Positions 23,755 to 31,362 of a DNA stretch of 64,000 nt are shown here, one piece after another. Made by a program: the position numbers and the translations under genes. How positions within the stretch are numbered: position 1 is the stretch's first letter; the number at the start of each line of letters is the position of its first letter. Under the pieces are notes generated by a model. It was not told where the DNA came from and searched no databases. It saw only the letters and a list, made by a program, of their open reading frames with translations. This DNA comes from Polynucleobacter victoriensis (GTDB lineage Bacteria; Pseudomonadota; Gammaproteobacteria; Burkholderiales; Burkholderiaceae): positions 992,001-1,056,000 of the forward strand of contig NZ_FYEX01000001.1 in assembly GCF_900187875.1 (NCBI RefSeq), given 5' to 3'.

Positions 23755-24604
23755 GAAGGTGAAAAGTATTTTCGCTAGACAGAGTGGCTTTTTTCTCAAA
23801 ATAATCAAACAAGCAATTTGTTAAATACACGGATCGATGTTGGCCACCAGTGCATCCAATGGCAATCGTTAAATAGCTTCTTCTATCAGCTTGGTATTTG
23901 GGTAGCCACGTTTCAATGAACCGACGAATATCGTCACCCATAGCCTGGACTTCTGGATGTTCTCTTAAGAAGTTGGCTACCTCAGGATCATTTCCTGTCA
24001 GAGGTCTTAGCTGAGGGTCGTAATGCGGATTGGGTAAGCATCGAACATCGAAAACCAAATCGGCATCTCTGGGTACGCTGTGTTTGTAACCGAATGACTC
24101 AAATAGTATGGTTAGCCCAGGTCTTTCATCTTTCAATAGATCTTGTATCCAAGATCTGAGAGTGTGAGCTTTGATATGGCTTGTATCGATGTTGTGAGCT
24201 GTTTCTGCTAGATCGGATAGTAGTAGGCGCTCTTTTTCGATGGCATCAATCAAAGCTACTTGTGGTGTGCGTGTGTCGTCTGACTGAGATAACGGATGTC
24301 TTCTTCTTGTTTCGGAATACCTTTGAACCAAAGTTTCGGTATTGGCGTTTAAAAACAGAACTCTGACATCATGAAATTTCTTTATCTCATCAATGGTTTT
24401 AGGCAGATCTTTGATTGACTGACCACGTCTTGCATCAATTGCAATAGCCACTTTTTCACGATTTTGTTTGCCTAATGATTGGATTAGATCTTGAATAAAA
24501 TCAACTGGTAGATTGTCAACGCAATCGTAGCCAGCATCTTCTAAGGCATTCAAGGCCACTGATTTGCCTGAGCCAGATATCCCTGTGATGATGAAGACGC
24601 GCAT
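23708..24604 (-). CDS. rapZ: RNase adapter protein RapZ
   Basis: 298 residues with a Walker A motif (TGISGSGKSVALNALEDAG), GYDCVDNLPVDF, and the C-terminal GCTGGQHRSVY region that carries the RNA/metabolite-binding domain. RapZ directs RNase E to the GlmZ sRNA in enterobacteria and nucleotide-linked regulation in other bacteria. It follows hprK, ptsN, hpf and rpoN in the conserved nitrogen-PTS cluster, 5 nt after hprK. Its last codons overlap mutY, a compact convergent arrangement without a terminator. Confidence 0.95.
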   Translation of the reverse strand: MRVFIITGISGSGKSVALNALEDAGYDCVDNLPVDFIQDLIQSLGKQNREKVAIAIDARRGQSIKDLPKTIDEIKKFHDVRVLFLNANTETLVQRYSETRRRHPLSQSDDTRTPQVALIDAIEKERLLLSDLAETAHNIDTSHIKAHTLRSWIQDLLKDERPGLTILFESFGYKHSVPRDADLVFDVRCLPNPHYDPQLRPLTGNDPEVANFLREHPEVQAMGDDIRRFIETWLPKYQADRRSYLTIAIGCTGGQHRSVYLTNCLFDYFEKKATLSSENTFHLLKRHRELDLGSSKTH

Positions 24605-24609
24605 GTTAG

Positions 24610-25593
24610 TTAAATAAGGCGATTTTGATTTTTGTTTGAATCATCTGTGGCCATCAATTTACGCTGTCTTTCCATGAACTCTTTAAGAGTATCAATTCCG
24701 CGTAATTGCAAAATAGTATTTCGAACGGCGGCTTCAACAAGAACAGCTAAGTTGCGACCAGCTGCCACTTGAATTTTTACACTTCTGATGCCAAGGCCTA
24801 ATACATCAATAGATTGGCCATCAATCGGTAATCTTTCAAACTCGCCATCGTTCCTTCTAACCAATTGCACGATTAAGCGAAGTTTCATTCGACGACGCAC
24901 CGCTGTTTCACCAAAAATCGTGCGGATATCCAAAAGACCTAGACCACGAACCTCTAAGAGATCTCTTAGGATAGGTGGGCATCGACCTTCGATATAGTCT
25001 GGTCCAAGCCTAGCAAAATCTACTGCATCATCTGCTACCAAGCCGTGACCGCGGGAAATGAGTTCTAGACCTAATTCACTTTTTCCTAAACCTGAGTCAC
25101 CTGTGATTAAAACCCCCATCCCAAGAATATCCATGAAAACGCCATGCATGGTGACGCGGGGTGCGCCAATCTTTGTTAGATAGGTGCGCAGTCGATCAAT
25201 GACTGTTGCTGCAGAGGTTGGTGATTTAAATAGTGGTGTTGATGAGCGTTGGCAATATAAAACAATGTCATCATGAGGTTCGCACCCATCAGCCACGATC
25301 AGGCAGGGTGGTTTTAGAGAGATAAGTCCTGCTAATTGGCGTTTACGATTCTCAGAATCTAGTTTCTCGTAATAATTAATTTCAGGTACGCCAAAGACCT
25401 GCATTCGGTCGGGGTGAATTAAATTTAAGTGACCAACTAAATCTGATGATGAGGATGCCAACTTAACTGCTTCTGGATCAAAGCTTTTATCTGCACCCTC
25501 TAAGCCGGCGATCCAACTTAGTTTGAGCTCAGAGAAATTGTCATCAAATAGCGATTGCGCTGTTACGCCTGCTAAATTTAAAGGCTGGGTCAT
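24610..25593 (-). CDS. hprK: HPr kinase/phosphorylase
   Basis: 327 residues. The P-loop GDSGLGKSELGLELISRGH, the following LVADDAVDF with the catalytic Asp, and the family signature LEVRGLGLLDIRTIFG are all intact. It phosphorylates and dephosphorylates HPr on serine to control the nitrogen-type PTS of betaproteobacteria, which usually lack sugar permeases. Gene order ptsN-hprK-rapZ is conserved, with 1-nt and 5-nt gaps. HPr and enzyme I are not in the window. Confidence 0.96.
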   Translation of the reverse strand: MTQPLNLAGVTAQSLFDDNFSELKLSWIAGLEGADKSFDPEAVKLASSSSDLVGHLNLIHPDRMQVFGVPEINYYEKLDSENRKRQLAGLISLKPPCLIVADGCEPHDDIVLYCQRSSTPLFKSPTSAATVIDRLRTYLTKIGAPRVTMHGVFMDILGMGVLITGDSGLGKSELGLELISRGHGLVADDAVDFARLGPDYIEGRCPPILRDLLEVRGLGLLDIRTIFGETAVRRRMKLRLIVQLVRRNDGEFERLPIDGQSIDVLGLGIRSVKIQVAAGRNLAVLVEAAVRNTILQLRGIDTLKEFMERQRKLMATDDSNKNQNRLI

Positions 25594-25594
25594 C

Positions 25595-26050
25595 TCATTG
25601 GTTCCAAGCGGTTAGCAATTGATAAATATTATCAGGGCTAGACTCGGAGAAGAGCAATTCTTTTGTAGAGGTGTCAGAAAGCGTTTGAGCTACGTGGGAG
25701 AGTATTTCTAAGTGTGTTTGGGTGGCTGCATCAGGTACAAGCATGATCACCAATACCTTGACTGGTTCGCCATCTGGTGCCTTGAAGTCAATACCGTTTT
25801 TAGTGCGTATAAAGGCTATATGAGCGTTGGTTAGTGATTTAACCCTACCATGGGGTATGGCAACCCCTTTCCCCAAGCCTGTGGAGCCTAATGATTCTCT
25901 GTCTTGTAGGCAAGACTGAACCAATGCTGCTGAAATACCGTGGTTTTTTTCAAATAATGACCCAACAAACGCGAATAATTCTTCCTGTGAAGAAATATCA
26001 ATATCAAGGGCGATATTGGTGGGGGTGATTAGTTGGGCCAAGGCGTTCAT
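25595..26050 (-). CDS. ptsN: PTS IIA-like nitrogen regulatory protein PtsN
   Basis: 151 residues, the usual length of EIIA-Ntr. The phosphorylated histidine is in GVAIPHGRVKSL, preceded by RESLGSTGLGKG. It receives phosphate from NPr/HPr and regulates potassium and nitrogen physiology by protein binding. It sits between hpf (38 nt upstream) and hprK (1 nt downstream) in the rpoN cluster. Nothing is unusual in its sequence. Confidence 0.95.
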   Translation of the reverse strand: MNALAQLITPTNIALDIDISSQEELFAFVGSLFEKNHGISAALVQSCLQDRESLGSTGLGKGVAIPHGRVKSLTNAHIAFIRTKNGIDFKAPDGEPVKVLVIMLVPDAATQTHLEILSHVAQTLSDTSTKELLFSESSPDNIYQLLTAWNQ

Positions 26051-26088
26051 GTGTGCAGTGCATTATAAGATTGCCTTGGCCTATTTAA

Positions 26089-26415
26089 TCAAGTGTTTTT
26101 AATCGTTTGATGGTGATGATTTTGAACTTTTTCTTTATGTTTGATGATTTGGCGATCTAATTTGTCTACCACTAGGTCCATAGCGTGGTACATGTCGGCA
26201 TGATGAGCCTCAGCAAAAATGTCTTTACCTTTGAGATGAATAGTAATTTCTGCGTGATTTCGCAATTCCTTCTCTTTTTCATTATTAATTGCAAGAATCG
26301 CCGAAACCGTTTGAACTTGATCAAAATGGCTTAGTACGCGCGCAAGCTTATCTTCTAGGTGTGAGCGCATGGCTGGGGTGATTTCTACATGATGACTTGT
26401 GATTTTTAAATTCAT
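26089..26415 (-). CDS. hpf: Ribosome hibernation-promoting factor (short form)
   Basis: 108 residues, matching the short HPF/YfiA class. It begins MNLKITSHHVEITPAMRSHLEDKL and contains the conserved EKELRNHAEITIHLKGKDIFAE region and the HADMYHAMDLVVDKLDRQI helix. It binds the 30S decoding centre and promotes 100S dimers in slow growth. A GGGAAAA site precedes it. It lies 14 nt after rpoN, as in most proteobacteria. Confidence 0.95.
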   Translation of the reverse strand: MNLKITSHHVEITPAMRSHLEDKLARVLSHFDQVQTVSAILAINNEKEKELRNHAEITIHLKGKDIFAEAHHADMYHAMDLVVDKLDRQIIKHKEKVQNHHHQTIKNT

Positions 26416-26429
26416 GTTTTTTCCCTTTT

Positions 26430-27803
26430 TTATTTCCTACGCAAATGAACAGCAGGGATGCGTAGGGATTCCCTGTATTTGGCGATGGTTCTTCTGGCAA
26501 CGACAAAACTTTTTTGTGCCAAAAGATCGACAATTTGTGTGTCTGATAAAGGTTTAAGAGGGTTTTCTTCTTCAACTAATTGCTTAATAAGGGCTCGAAT
26601 AGCAGTTGAGGAAACTGACCCACCGCTGTCTGTGCTTACTTGACTGCCGAAGAAATATTTAAACTCGAAGCACCCCATTGGAGTTGCCATGTATTTTTGA
26701 GTGGTGACTCGCGAGACTGTAGATTCATGCATGCCAATGGTGTCTGCAATTTCTCGCAAAACCAGCGGTCGCATGGCTATTTCGCCATGATTGAAGAAAT
26801 TTTGCTGCCTATCCACGATAGCTCTTGCCACTTTTAAGATGGTTTCACTTCTTTGTAGCACATTTTTAACCAACCATCTAGCCTCTTGTAGTTTTTGGTT
26901 AATACCCTCTATGCCGTCTCGACCTTTATTTTCTCTGATGACTTTTGCATATTCTTCGTGAATGCTAATTCGAGGTGTTGCATCAGGGTTACTCACCGCC
27001 ACCCAAACCCCGTTATTTTTTTTAATAATGACATCTGGAATCAGTGTGCTATCGACTGCTTCATTGAATTCTTCAATGGGGTTATGTCTTAAGCTTTTGA
27101 TTAAAGAGACCGCAGATTCAAGCTCCGCATCAGAAATTTTGAGAATTTTCTTTAGTCTGGACCAGTCTCTGGTTGCCATGATTTCCAAATAGTCTTGGCA
27201 AATAGTGTGCGCAACTTGCCAAGACTTATTTGATTGATCAGCGTCTTTGAAATTTTCTAATTGAAGTTTTAGGCATTCCGCTAAGTCTCTTGCACCGATG
27301 CCTGGTGGGTCAAGATGCTGAAGTCTCGATAGTGCACGTTTGGTTTGTTCTAGCTCGCTGCCATCCTCCAAGTCTATGTATGGGGACAATTCTTCGGCCA
27401 ATTCCTCTAAGCTTGTACCAAGATAACCTCTGTCATCTAGGTTGCCAGCTAGTAAACCTACCAATGCCTTCTCTTGATCAGAAATTCTTAGGACTCTTAT
27501 TTGTCCTAGCAAGTGATCTAACAATGTTTCCGGAGCTTTTATTTTTGCAAAGCGATCATCCTCTTCATCCCATTCAGCATGATTTCTTGGTGAGCTAATA
27601 CTCAAGTGTGATAACTGAGATATGGGATCTGTGGGAGCGGTTGATGATTCTGATTGGTATTCAATCAGTGGGTTTTGCTCTGCAGCCTGAATTAATTCTT
27701 GTTCTAACTCAATTGCTGACAATTGCAACAGCTTGATTGATTGCTGCAGCTGGGGGGTCAGTGTTAGGTTTTGTGAGAACCTTAAATTGAGAGAAGTCTT
27801 CAT
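26430..27803 (-). CDS. rpoN: RNA polymerase sigma-54 factor RpoN
   Basis: 457 residues. The N-terminal glutamine-rich activator-interaction region (SQNLTLTPQLQQSIKLLQLS), the core-binding domain, the helix-turn-helix (MHESTVSRVTTQKYM) and the RpoN box (VARRTIAKYRES, family ARRTVAKYR) are all present. It directs transcription from -24/-12 promoters with enhancer-binding proteins. It follows lptB after 67 nt and leads the hpf-ptsN-hprK-rapZ genes. No sigma-54 promoter was recognised inside this window. Confidence 0.97.
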   Translation of the reverse strand: MKTSLNLRFSQNLTLTPQLQQSIKLLQLSAIELEQELIQAAEQNPLIEYQSESSTAPTDPISQLSHLSISSPRNHAEWDEEDDRFAKIKAPETLLDHLLGQIRVLRISDQEKALVGLLAGNLDDRGYLGTSLEELAEELSPYIDLEDGSELEQTKRALSRLQHLDPPGIGARDLAECLKLQLENFKDADQSNKSWQVAHTICQDYLEIMATRDWSRLKKILKISDAELESAVSLIKSLRHNPIEEFNEAVDSTLIPDVIIKKNNGVWVAVSNPDATPRISIHEEYAKVIRENKGRDGIEGINQKLQEARWLVKNVLQRSETILKVARAIVDRQQNFFNHGEIAMRPLVLREIADTIGMHESTVSRVTTQKYMATPMGCFEFKYFFGSQVSTDSGGSVSSTAIRALIKQLVEEENPLKPLSDTQIVDLLAQKSFVVARRTIAKYRESLRIPAVHLRRK

Positions 27804-27870
27804 GATGCAGCCATTTTAGACTGCTAATCATAGATTGGTATGAATTTTGCTTATTAAATATTGATCAAAA

Positions 27871-28617
27871 TCACATTCTGAAGTTTTCGCCCAAATACAC
27901 TTTTCGAACGGCCTCATTTCCAATAATTGATTCAGGCTTGCCAGATGCTAAGACCTTGCCTTCACTAATGATGTAGGCGTGATCACAAATGCCTAAGGTT
28001 TCTCGAACATTGTGGTCTGTGATTAAGACGCCAATTTGACGGTCTTTAAGAAAACGAACAATTCTTTGAATTTCACCAACTGCGATTGGGTCAACACCTG
28101 CGAATGGCTCATCGAGCAAAATAAACTTTGGCTCAGATGCAAGCGCTCTGGCAATTTCAACGCGTCTACGCTCGCCACCAGATAAAGACATGGCAGGATT
28201 ACTGCGTAGGTGGGATATTTGTAATTCTTGTAATAAAGAATCTAAACGTCTTTGAATTTCATTTTTAGAGAGAGGTTGACCATTCTCTTCTTGTAGCTCT
28301 AGTACTGCTTGAATGTTTTCCTCAACGTTTAGCTTTCTAAATACCGATGCCTCTTGTGGTAAATACGACAAGCCCAGCTTGGCTCTCTCATGAATTGGTA
28401 GGTGGGTAATAGTTTGGTTATTTAGTGTGATCTCGCCACCATCTAAAGGAACAAGGCCAACAATCATGTAAAAAGAAGTTGTCTTACCTGCGCCATTGGG
28501 TCCGAGTAGTCCAACCACTTCACCACTTTTAACCTCAATACCAACATCTCTAACAACAGTGCGTGCACCATATTTTTTTTGCAAGCCAAAAGCTGTTAAA
28601 ACGGATTGTGAGCTCAT
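27871..28617 (-). CDS. lptB: LPS export ABC transporter ATP-binding protein LptB
   Basis: 248 residues. Walker A GPNGAGKTTSFYMIVG, Q-loop LSYLPQEASVFRKL, signature LSGGERRRVEIARAL and Walker B FILLDEPFAGVDP are intact. It powers extraction of LPS from the inner membrane with LptF, LptG and LptC. It overlaps lptA by 4 nt, and lptF/lptG are elsewhere, as is normal. Confidence 0.97.
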   Translation of the reverse strand: MSSQSVLTAFGLQKKYGARTVVRDVGIEVKSGEVVGLLGPNGAGKTTSFYMIVGLVPLDGGEITLNNQTITHLPIHERAKLGLSYLPQEASVFRKLNVEENIQAVLELQEENGQPLSKNEIQRRLDSLLQELQISHLRSNPAMSLSGGERRRVEIARALASEPKFILLDEPFAGVDPIAVGEIQRIVRFLKDRQIGVLITDHNVRETLGICDHAYIISEGKVLASGKPESIIGNEAVRKVYLGENFRM

Positions 28618-29156
28618 TGTGAGATGTTCCTTGAAGATTCTTTTCTGCGCGGAGATAAAGTTGATTTAACTAGTTTCTCAGAGAGGGCATTATATTTTTC
28701 TGTTTGGCCATCGTAATGAATGCGATCACCATTCACTTGGTCTGATACTTTTGTGCCGCTTAGTTGACTCATTTTAGCTTTGCCCACTAAAACAGCTGTT
28801 TCGGATTTGGCGTCATACTGAATCCAGTCAGCTTGACCTTCAATGTACTCATCTAAGCCAGTGTCACGCCTTTGTCTTAGAGTGGCTATGCCACCTTGTT
28901 TAGCAAAAATGGTGGCTAATTGATAACCTTCTGGATCAATTTTGACGTGTGCTTTTTCGCCTCGAATAATGAGAGTGCCTTTAATTAGAAGAACATTATT
29001 CTCTAGGTGATAAATTTGATTGACGTCATCAAATTGAGCCTTGTCCGAGCTGAGCGCTATGGGCTTATCTTTATCAGCTTTTTCGGCGTGGACATGGGTG
29101 ATGCTGGTGATTGCTACCATCATGAATAAAGCTTTTAGTGCGAATAAAAATTTCAT
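28614..29156 (-). CDS. lptA: LPS transport periplasmic protein LptA
   Basis: 180 residues with a signal peptide (cleavage near VHA, about residue 24) and one OstA/LptA beta-jellyroll domain: PIALSSDKAQFDDVNQIYHLENN, GEKAHVKIDPEGYQLATIFA, and EGQADWIQYDAKSETAVL. It forms the periplasmic bridge carrying LPS from LptC to LptD. It overlaps both lptC and lptB by 4 nt, so the three genes are translationally coupled. Confidence 0.94.
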   Translation of the reverse strand: MKFLFALKALFMMVAITSITHVHAEKADKDKPIALSSDKAQFDDVNQIYHLENNVLLIKGTLIIRGEKAHVKIDPEGYQLATIFAKQGGIATLRQRRDTGLDEYIEGQADWIQYDAKSETAVLVGKAKMSQLSGTKVSDQVNGDRIHYDGQTEKYNALSEKLVKSTLSPRRKESSRNISQ

Positions 29157-29764
29157 CTGCTACCGCCAGCATTCTCAGATTCAATACGTCCCTTAACTTG
29201 TCCAATCATGGTGAGCTTTTGTTGAACATTGTCAAAGATGGCACCTTCTTGTGAGGTCATCACTGATAAACCTTGCTCTAAGACCACTGGTAACGTTGTT
29301 TTAACAATGTCCTCATTCATTAGAACTGTAAATTTATTGGAGCTCATTAGTAAGCGAGCACTGCCTACTTGAGTTGCGGTGGCCACTTGTGCAGGTCTTG
29401 TTAGATTTGCGTTGCCAACCATATCCAACACCGTCATATCGCCATTCAAAAAACCTTTATCAGAGCGCACCGTGATGGGTGGCTTGGTAGCATGAAAACG
29501 TCTGGCGATGGGCTGGAAGATTTCTGAGCTTGCGTCATCCTCATAATGAATGAGCCGTTGTCCGACAACGCGATATAGGGCGTTACCCTGTGGGCCAAGA
29601 GTTGTTACAACAATACCATCCATGATGTAATCAGGCACATGTCTTTTCCCTTTGATGATTTCAATATCTGGGGTGTTGATTTGAACTAGCCAGTATGTGC
29701 CGAGCGTTAGTAGACCCATTAAGAAAATGGGTAAAAACTTAAGCGCTGATGCCATCAGTCTCAT
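29153..29764 (-). CDS. lptC: LPS export protein LptC
   Basis: 203 residues with one N-terminal membrane helix (about residues 8-27) and a periplasmic LptC domain (PDYIMDGIVVTTLGPQGNALYRV, LNGDMTVLDMVGNANLTRPA). It hands LPS from the LptBFG complex to LptA. It lies 2 nt after kdsC and overlaps lptA. The length agrees with the family. Confidence 0.92.
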   Translation of the reverse strand: MRLMASALKFLPIFLMGLLTLGTYWLVQINTPDIEIIKGKRHVPDYIMDGIVVTTLGPQGNALYRVVGQRLIHYEDDASSEIFQPIARRFHATKPPITVRSDKGFLNGDMTVLDMVGNANLTRPAQVATATQVGSARLLMSSNKFTVLMNEDIVKTTLPVVLEQGLSVMTSQEGAIFDNVQQKLTMIGQVKGRIESENAGGSR

Positions 29765-29766
29765 AT

Positions 29767-30336
29767 TTATAAAGACTCTTGAAGTAACCGCTCGTAATTA
29801 TTTTGTGCCTTCAAGATTAGGTCACATAACTCTCTAACGGCTCCGTGACCACCAATTTTTTGTGTGATGTAGTGAGTACGTTTCTTTACTTCGTCGTGTG
29901 CTTGATTTGGGCAAACGGCTAGATGAACTTTTGGCAGGATCGATAAATCTGGCCAATCATCACCCATTGCAGCAGTTTCTGATAGCTGATGACCAGTTTT
30001 CTTCAATAAAAGTTGAAGGGCTTCATACTTATTGCTAACACCCATTTGTACTTCTTTGATGCCGAGTTCCTTGGCTCTACCTTCGACCATGCCAGACGAT
30101 CTACCAGTGATAATCGCAACAGTAACGCCTGTTGATTGAAGTAGTTTGATACCGTGCCCATCCAAGCTATCAAATGTTTTTAGGAACTCTTTTCCATCTG
30201 ACCCAACAAGTAGACTTCCATCTGTAAGTACACCATCAACATCAAGAACAAGTAATTTGATGTTGGCAGCTCTCTCAATGGCTTGTGGATGATTTGTGAG
30301 AGGGTTGGTTACCATTGGATTAAATGCATTTGTCAT
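29767..30336 (-). CDS. kdsC: 3-deoxy-D-manno-octulosonate 8-phosphate phosphatase KdsC
   Basis: About 189 residues of the HAD superfamily, C0 type without a cap domain. Motif I is KLLVLDVDGVLTDG, motif II/III include AIITGRSSGMVE, and motif IV is AAMGDDWPDLSIL. It dephosphorylates KDO 8-phosphate in LPS core synthesis. An upstream start at 30366 is in frame, but the ATG at 30336 is favoured since it gives the normal length and overlaps only the kdsD stop region. Confidence 0.95.
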   Translation of the reverse strand: MTNAFNPMVTNPLTNHPQAIERAANIKLLVLDVDGVLTDGSLLVGSDGKEFLKTFDSLDGHGIKLLQSTGVTVAIITGRSSGMVEGRAKELGIKEVQMGVSNKYEALQLLLKKTGHQLSETAAMGDDWPDLSILPKVHLAVCPNQAHDEVKKRTHYITQKIGGHGAVRELCDLILKAQNNYERLLQESL

Positions 30337-30337
30337 A

Positions 30338-31339
30338 TTAAATAACCTGGGCCGCAAAAAGATCATGCAAGTTAAGCGCGCCTAGTAGACGATGTTGGCC
30401 ATCGACGACAACTAATTGGTTAATGCGGTGGCGCTCCATCATTTCAACAGCTTCAGCTGCTAATAAATCAGGTGAAATTGTTCTGGGGTTTGCAGTCATG
30501 GCAGCTTTAAGGGAAGTATTCTGGAACTGAATATTTTTCTCGATTAAGCGACGCAAGTCACCATCTGTAAAAATACCTAAAACTTTATTTTCATCATCTG
30601 TCACAACAGTCATGCCCATTCGTTTTGCTGTGATTTCTAATAGGGCATCTGTGATGCTGGCATTGATATTAATTTTGGGAGCTTCTGAGCCACTTCTCAT
30701 GACATCTCTGACATGAGTGAGCAATTTTCTACCTAAGCTGCCACCAGGGTGCGATCTTGCAAAGTCTTCTGGTTTGAATCCTCTAGCATCAAGAAGAGCC
30801 ACAGCTAATGCGTCGCCCATGGCTAGTGCGGCAGTTGTACTGGCCGTTGGGGCCAAGTTAAGTGGGCATGCTTCTTTTTCAACAGCTACATTGAGGTGCG
30901 AGTCAGCTAGTACTGCCAAAGATGAATTTGGATTGCCAGTGAGAGCAATTAGTTTGGCCCCAGTGCGTTTAATGATTGGAACAATAGCTGTTAACTCACT
31001 TGTTTCACCAGAGTTTGAGAAAGCTACAAATACATCATGTTGTGTAACCATGCCCAAATCGCCATGACTTGCTTCTGCTGGATGTACAAAAAATGCCGGT
31101 GACCCAGTAGATGCAAAAGTTGCAGCAATTTTTCTGCCAATGTGACCAGATTTACCAATTCCTGAAACCACTACGCGACCAGTGCAGGCTAATAAAATTT
31201 CAATCGCGTGAGCAAATTGCTCAGCATTCTGATTGGTTAGATTTTTCTGCAGGGTTAGTATGGCCTCGCCTTCAATAGCTAAAGTTTCTCTAGCAAGGTC
31301 AATGGCTCTTTGTCTTTGCAGGTCGGTTTGCTTGTTCAT
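30338..31339 (-). CDS. kdsD: D-arabinose 5-phosphate isomerase KdsD
   Basis: 333 residues: an N-terminal SIS domain (GRVVVSGIGKSGHIGRKIAATFASTGSPA, seen in part; HPAEASHGDLGMV) and two C-terminal CBS domains (from about residue 210; VLGIFTDGDLRRLI, QLVVVDGQHRLLGAL). It converts ribulose 5-phosphate to arabinose 5-phosphate for KDO. It heads the kdsD-kdsC-lptC-lptA-lptB series. In many relatives a K+/H+ antiporter gene lies upstream; here uvrA is upstream on the same strand. Confidence 0.95.
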   Translation of the reverse strand: MNKQTDLQRQRAIDLARETLAIEGEAILTLQKNLTNQNAEQFAHAIEILLACTGRVVVSGIGKSGHIGRKIAATFASTGSPAFFVHPAEASHGDLGMVTQHDVFVAFSNSGETSELTAIVPIIKRTGAKLIALTGNPNSSLAVLADSHLNVAVEKEACPLNLAPTASTTAALAMGDALAVALLDARGFKPEDFARSHPGGSLGRKLLTHVRDVMRSGSEAPKININASITDALLEITAKRMGMTVVTDDENKVLGIFTDGDLRRLIEKNIQFQNTSLKAAMTANPRTISPDLLAAEAVEMMERHRINQLVVVDGQHRLLGALNLHDLFAAQVI

Positions 31340-31362
31340 AACAGAAGTATATGTCTTTGGCC

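Noticed and set aside
27290..27598. 102-residue frame on the plus strand inside rpoN
   Set aside because: It is antisense to the conserved core-binding region of RpoN, with no ribosome binding site or family resemblance.
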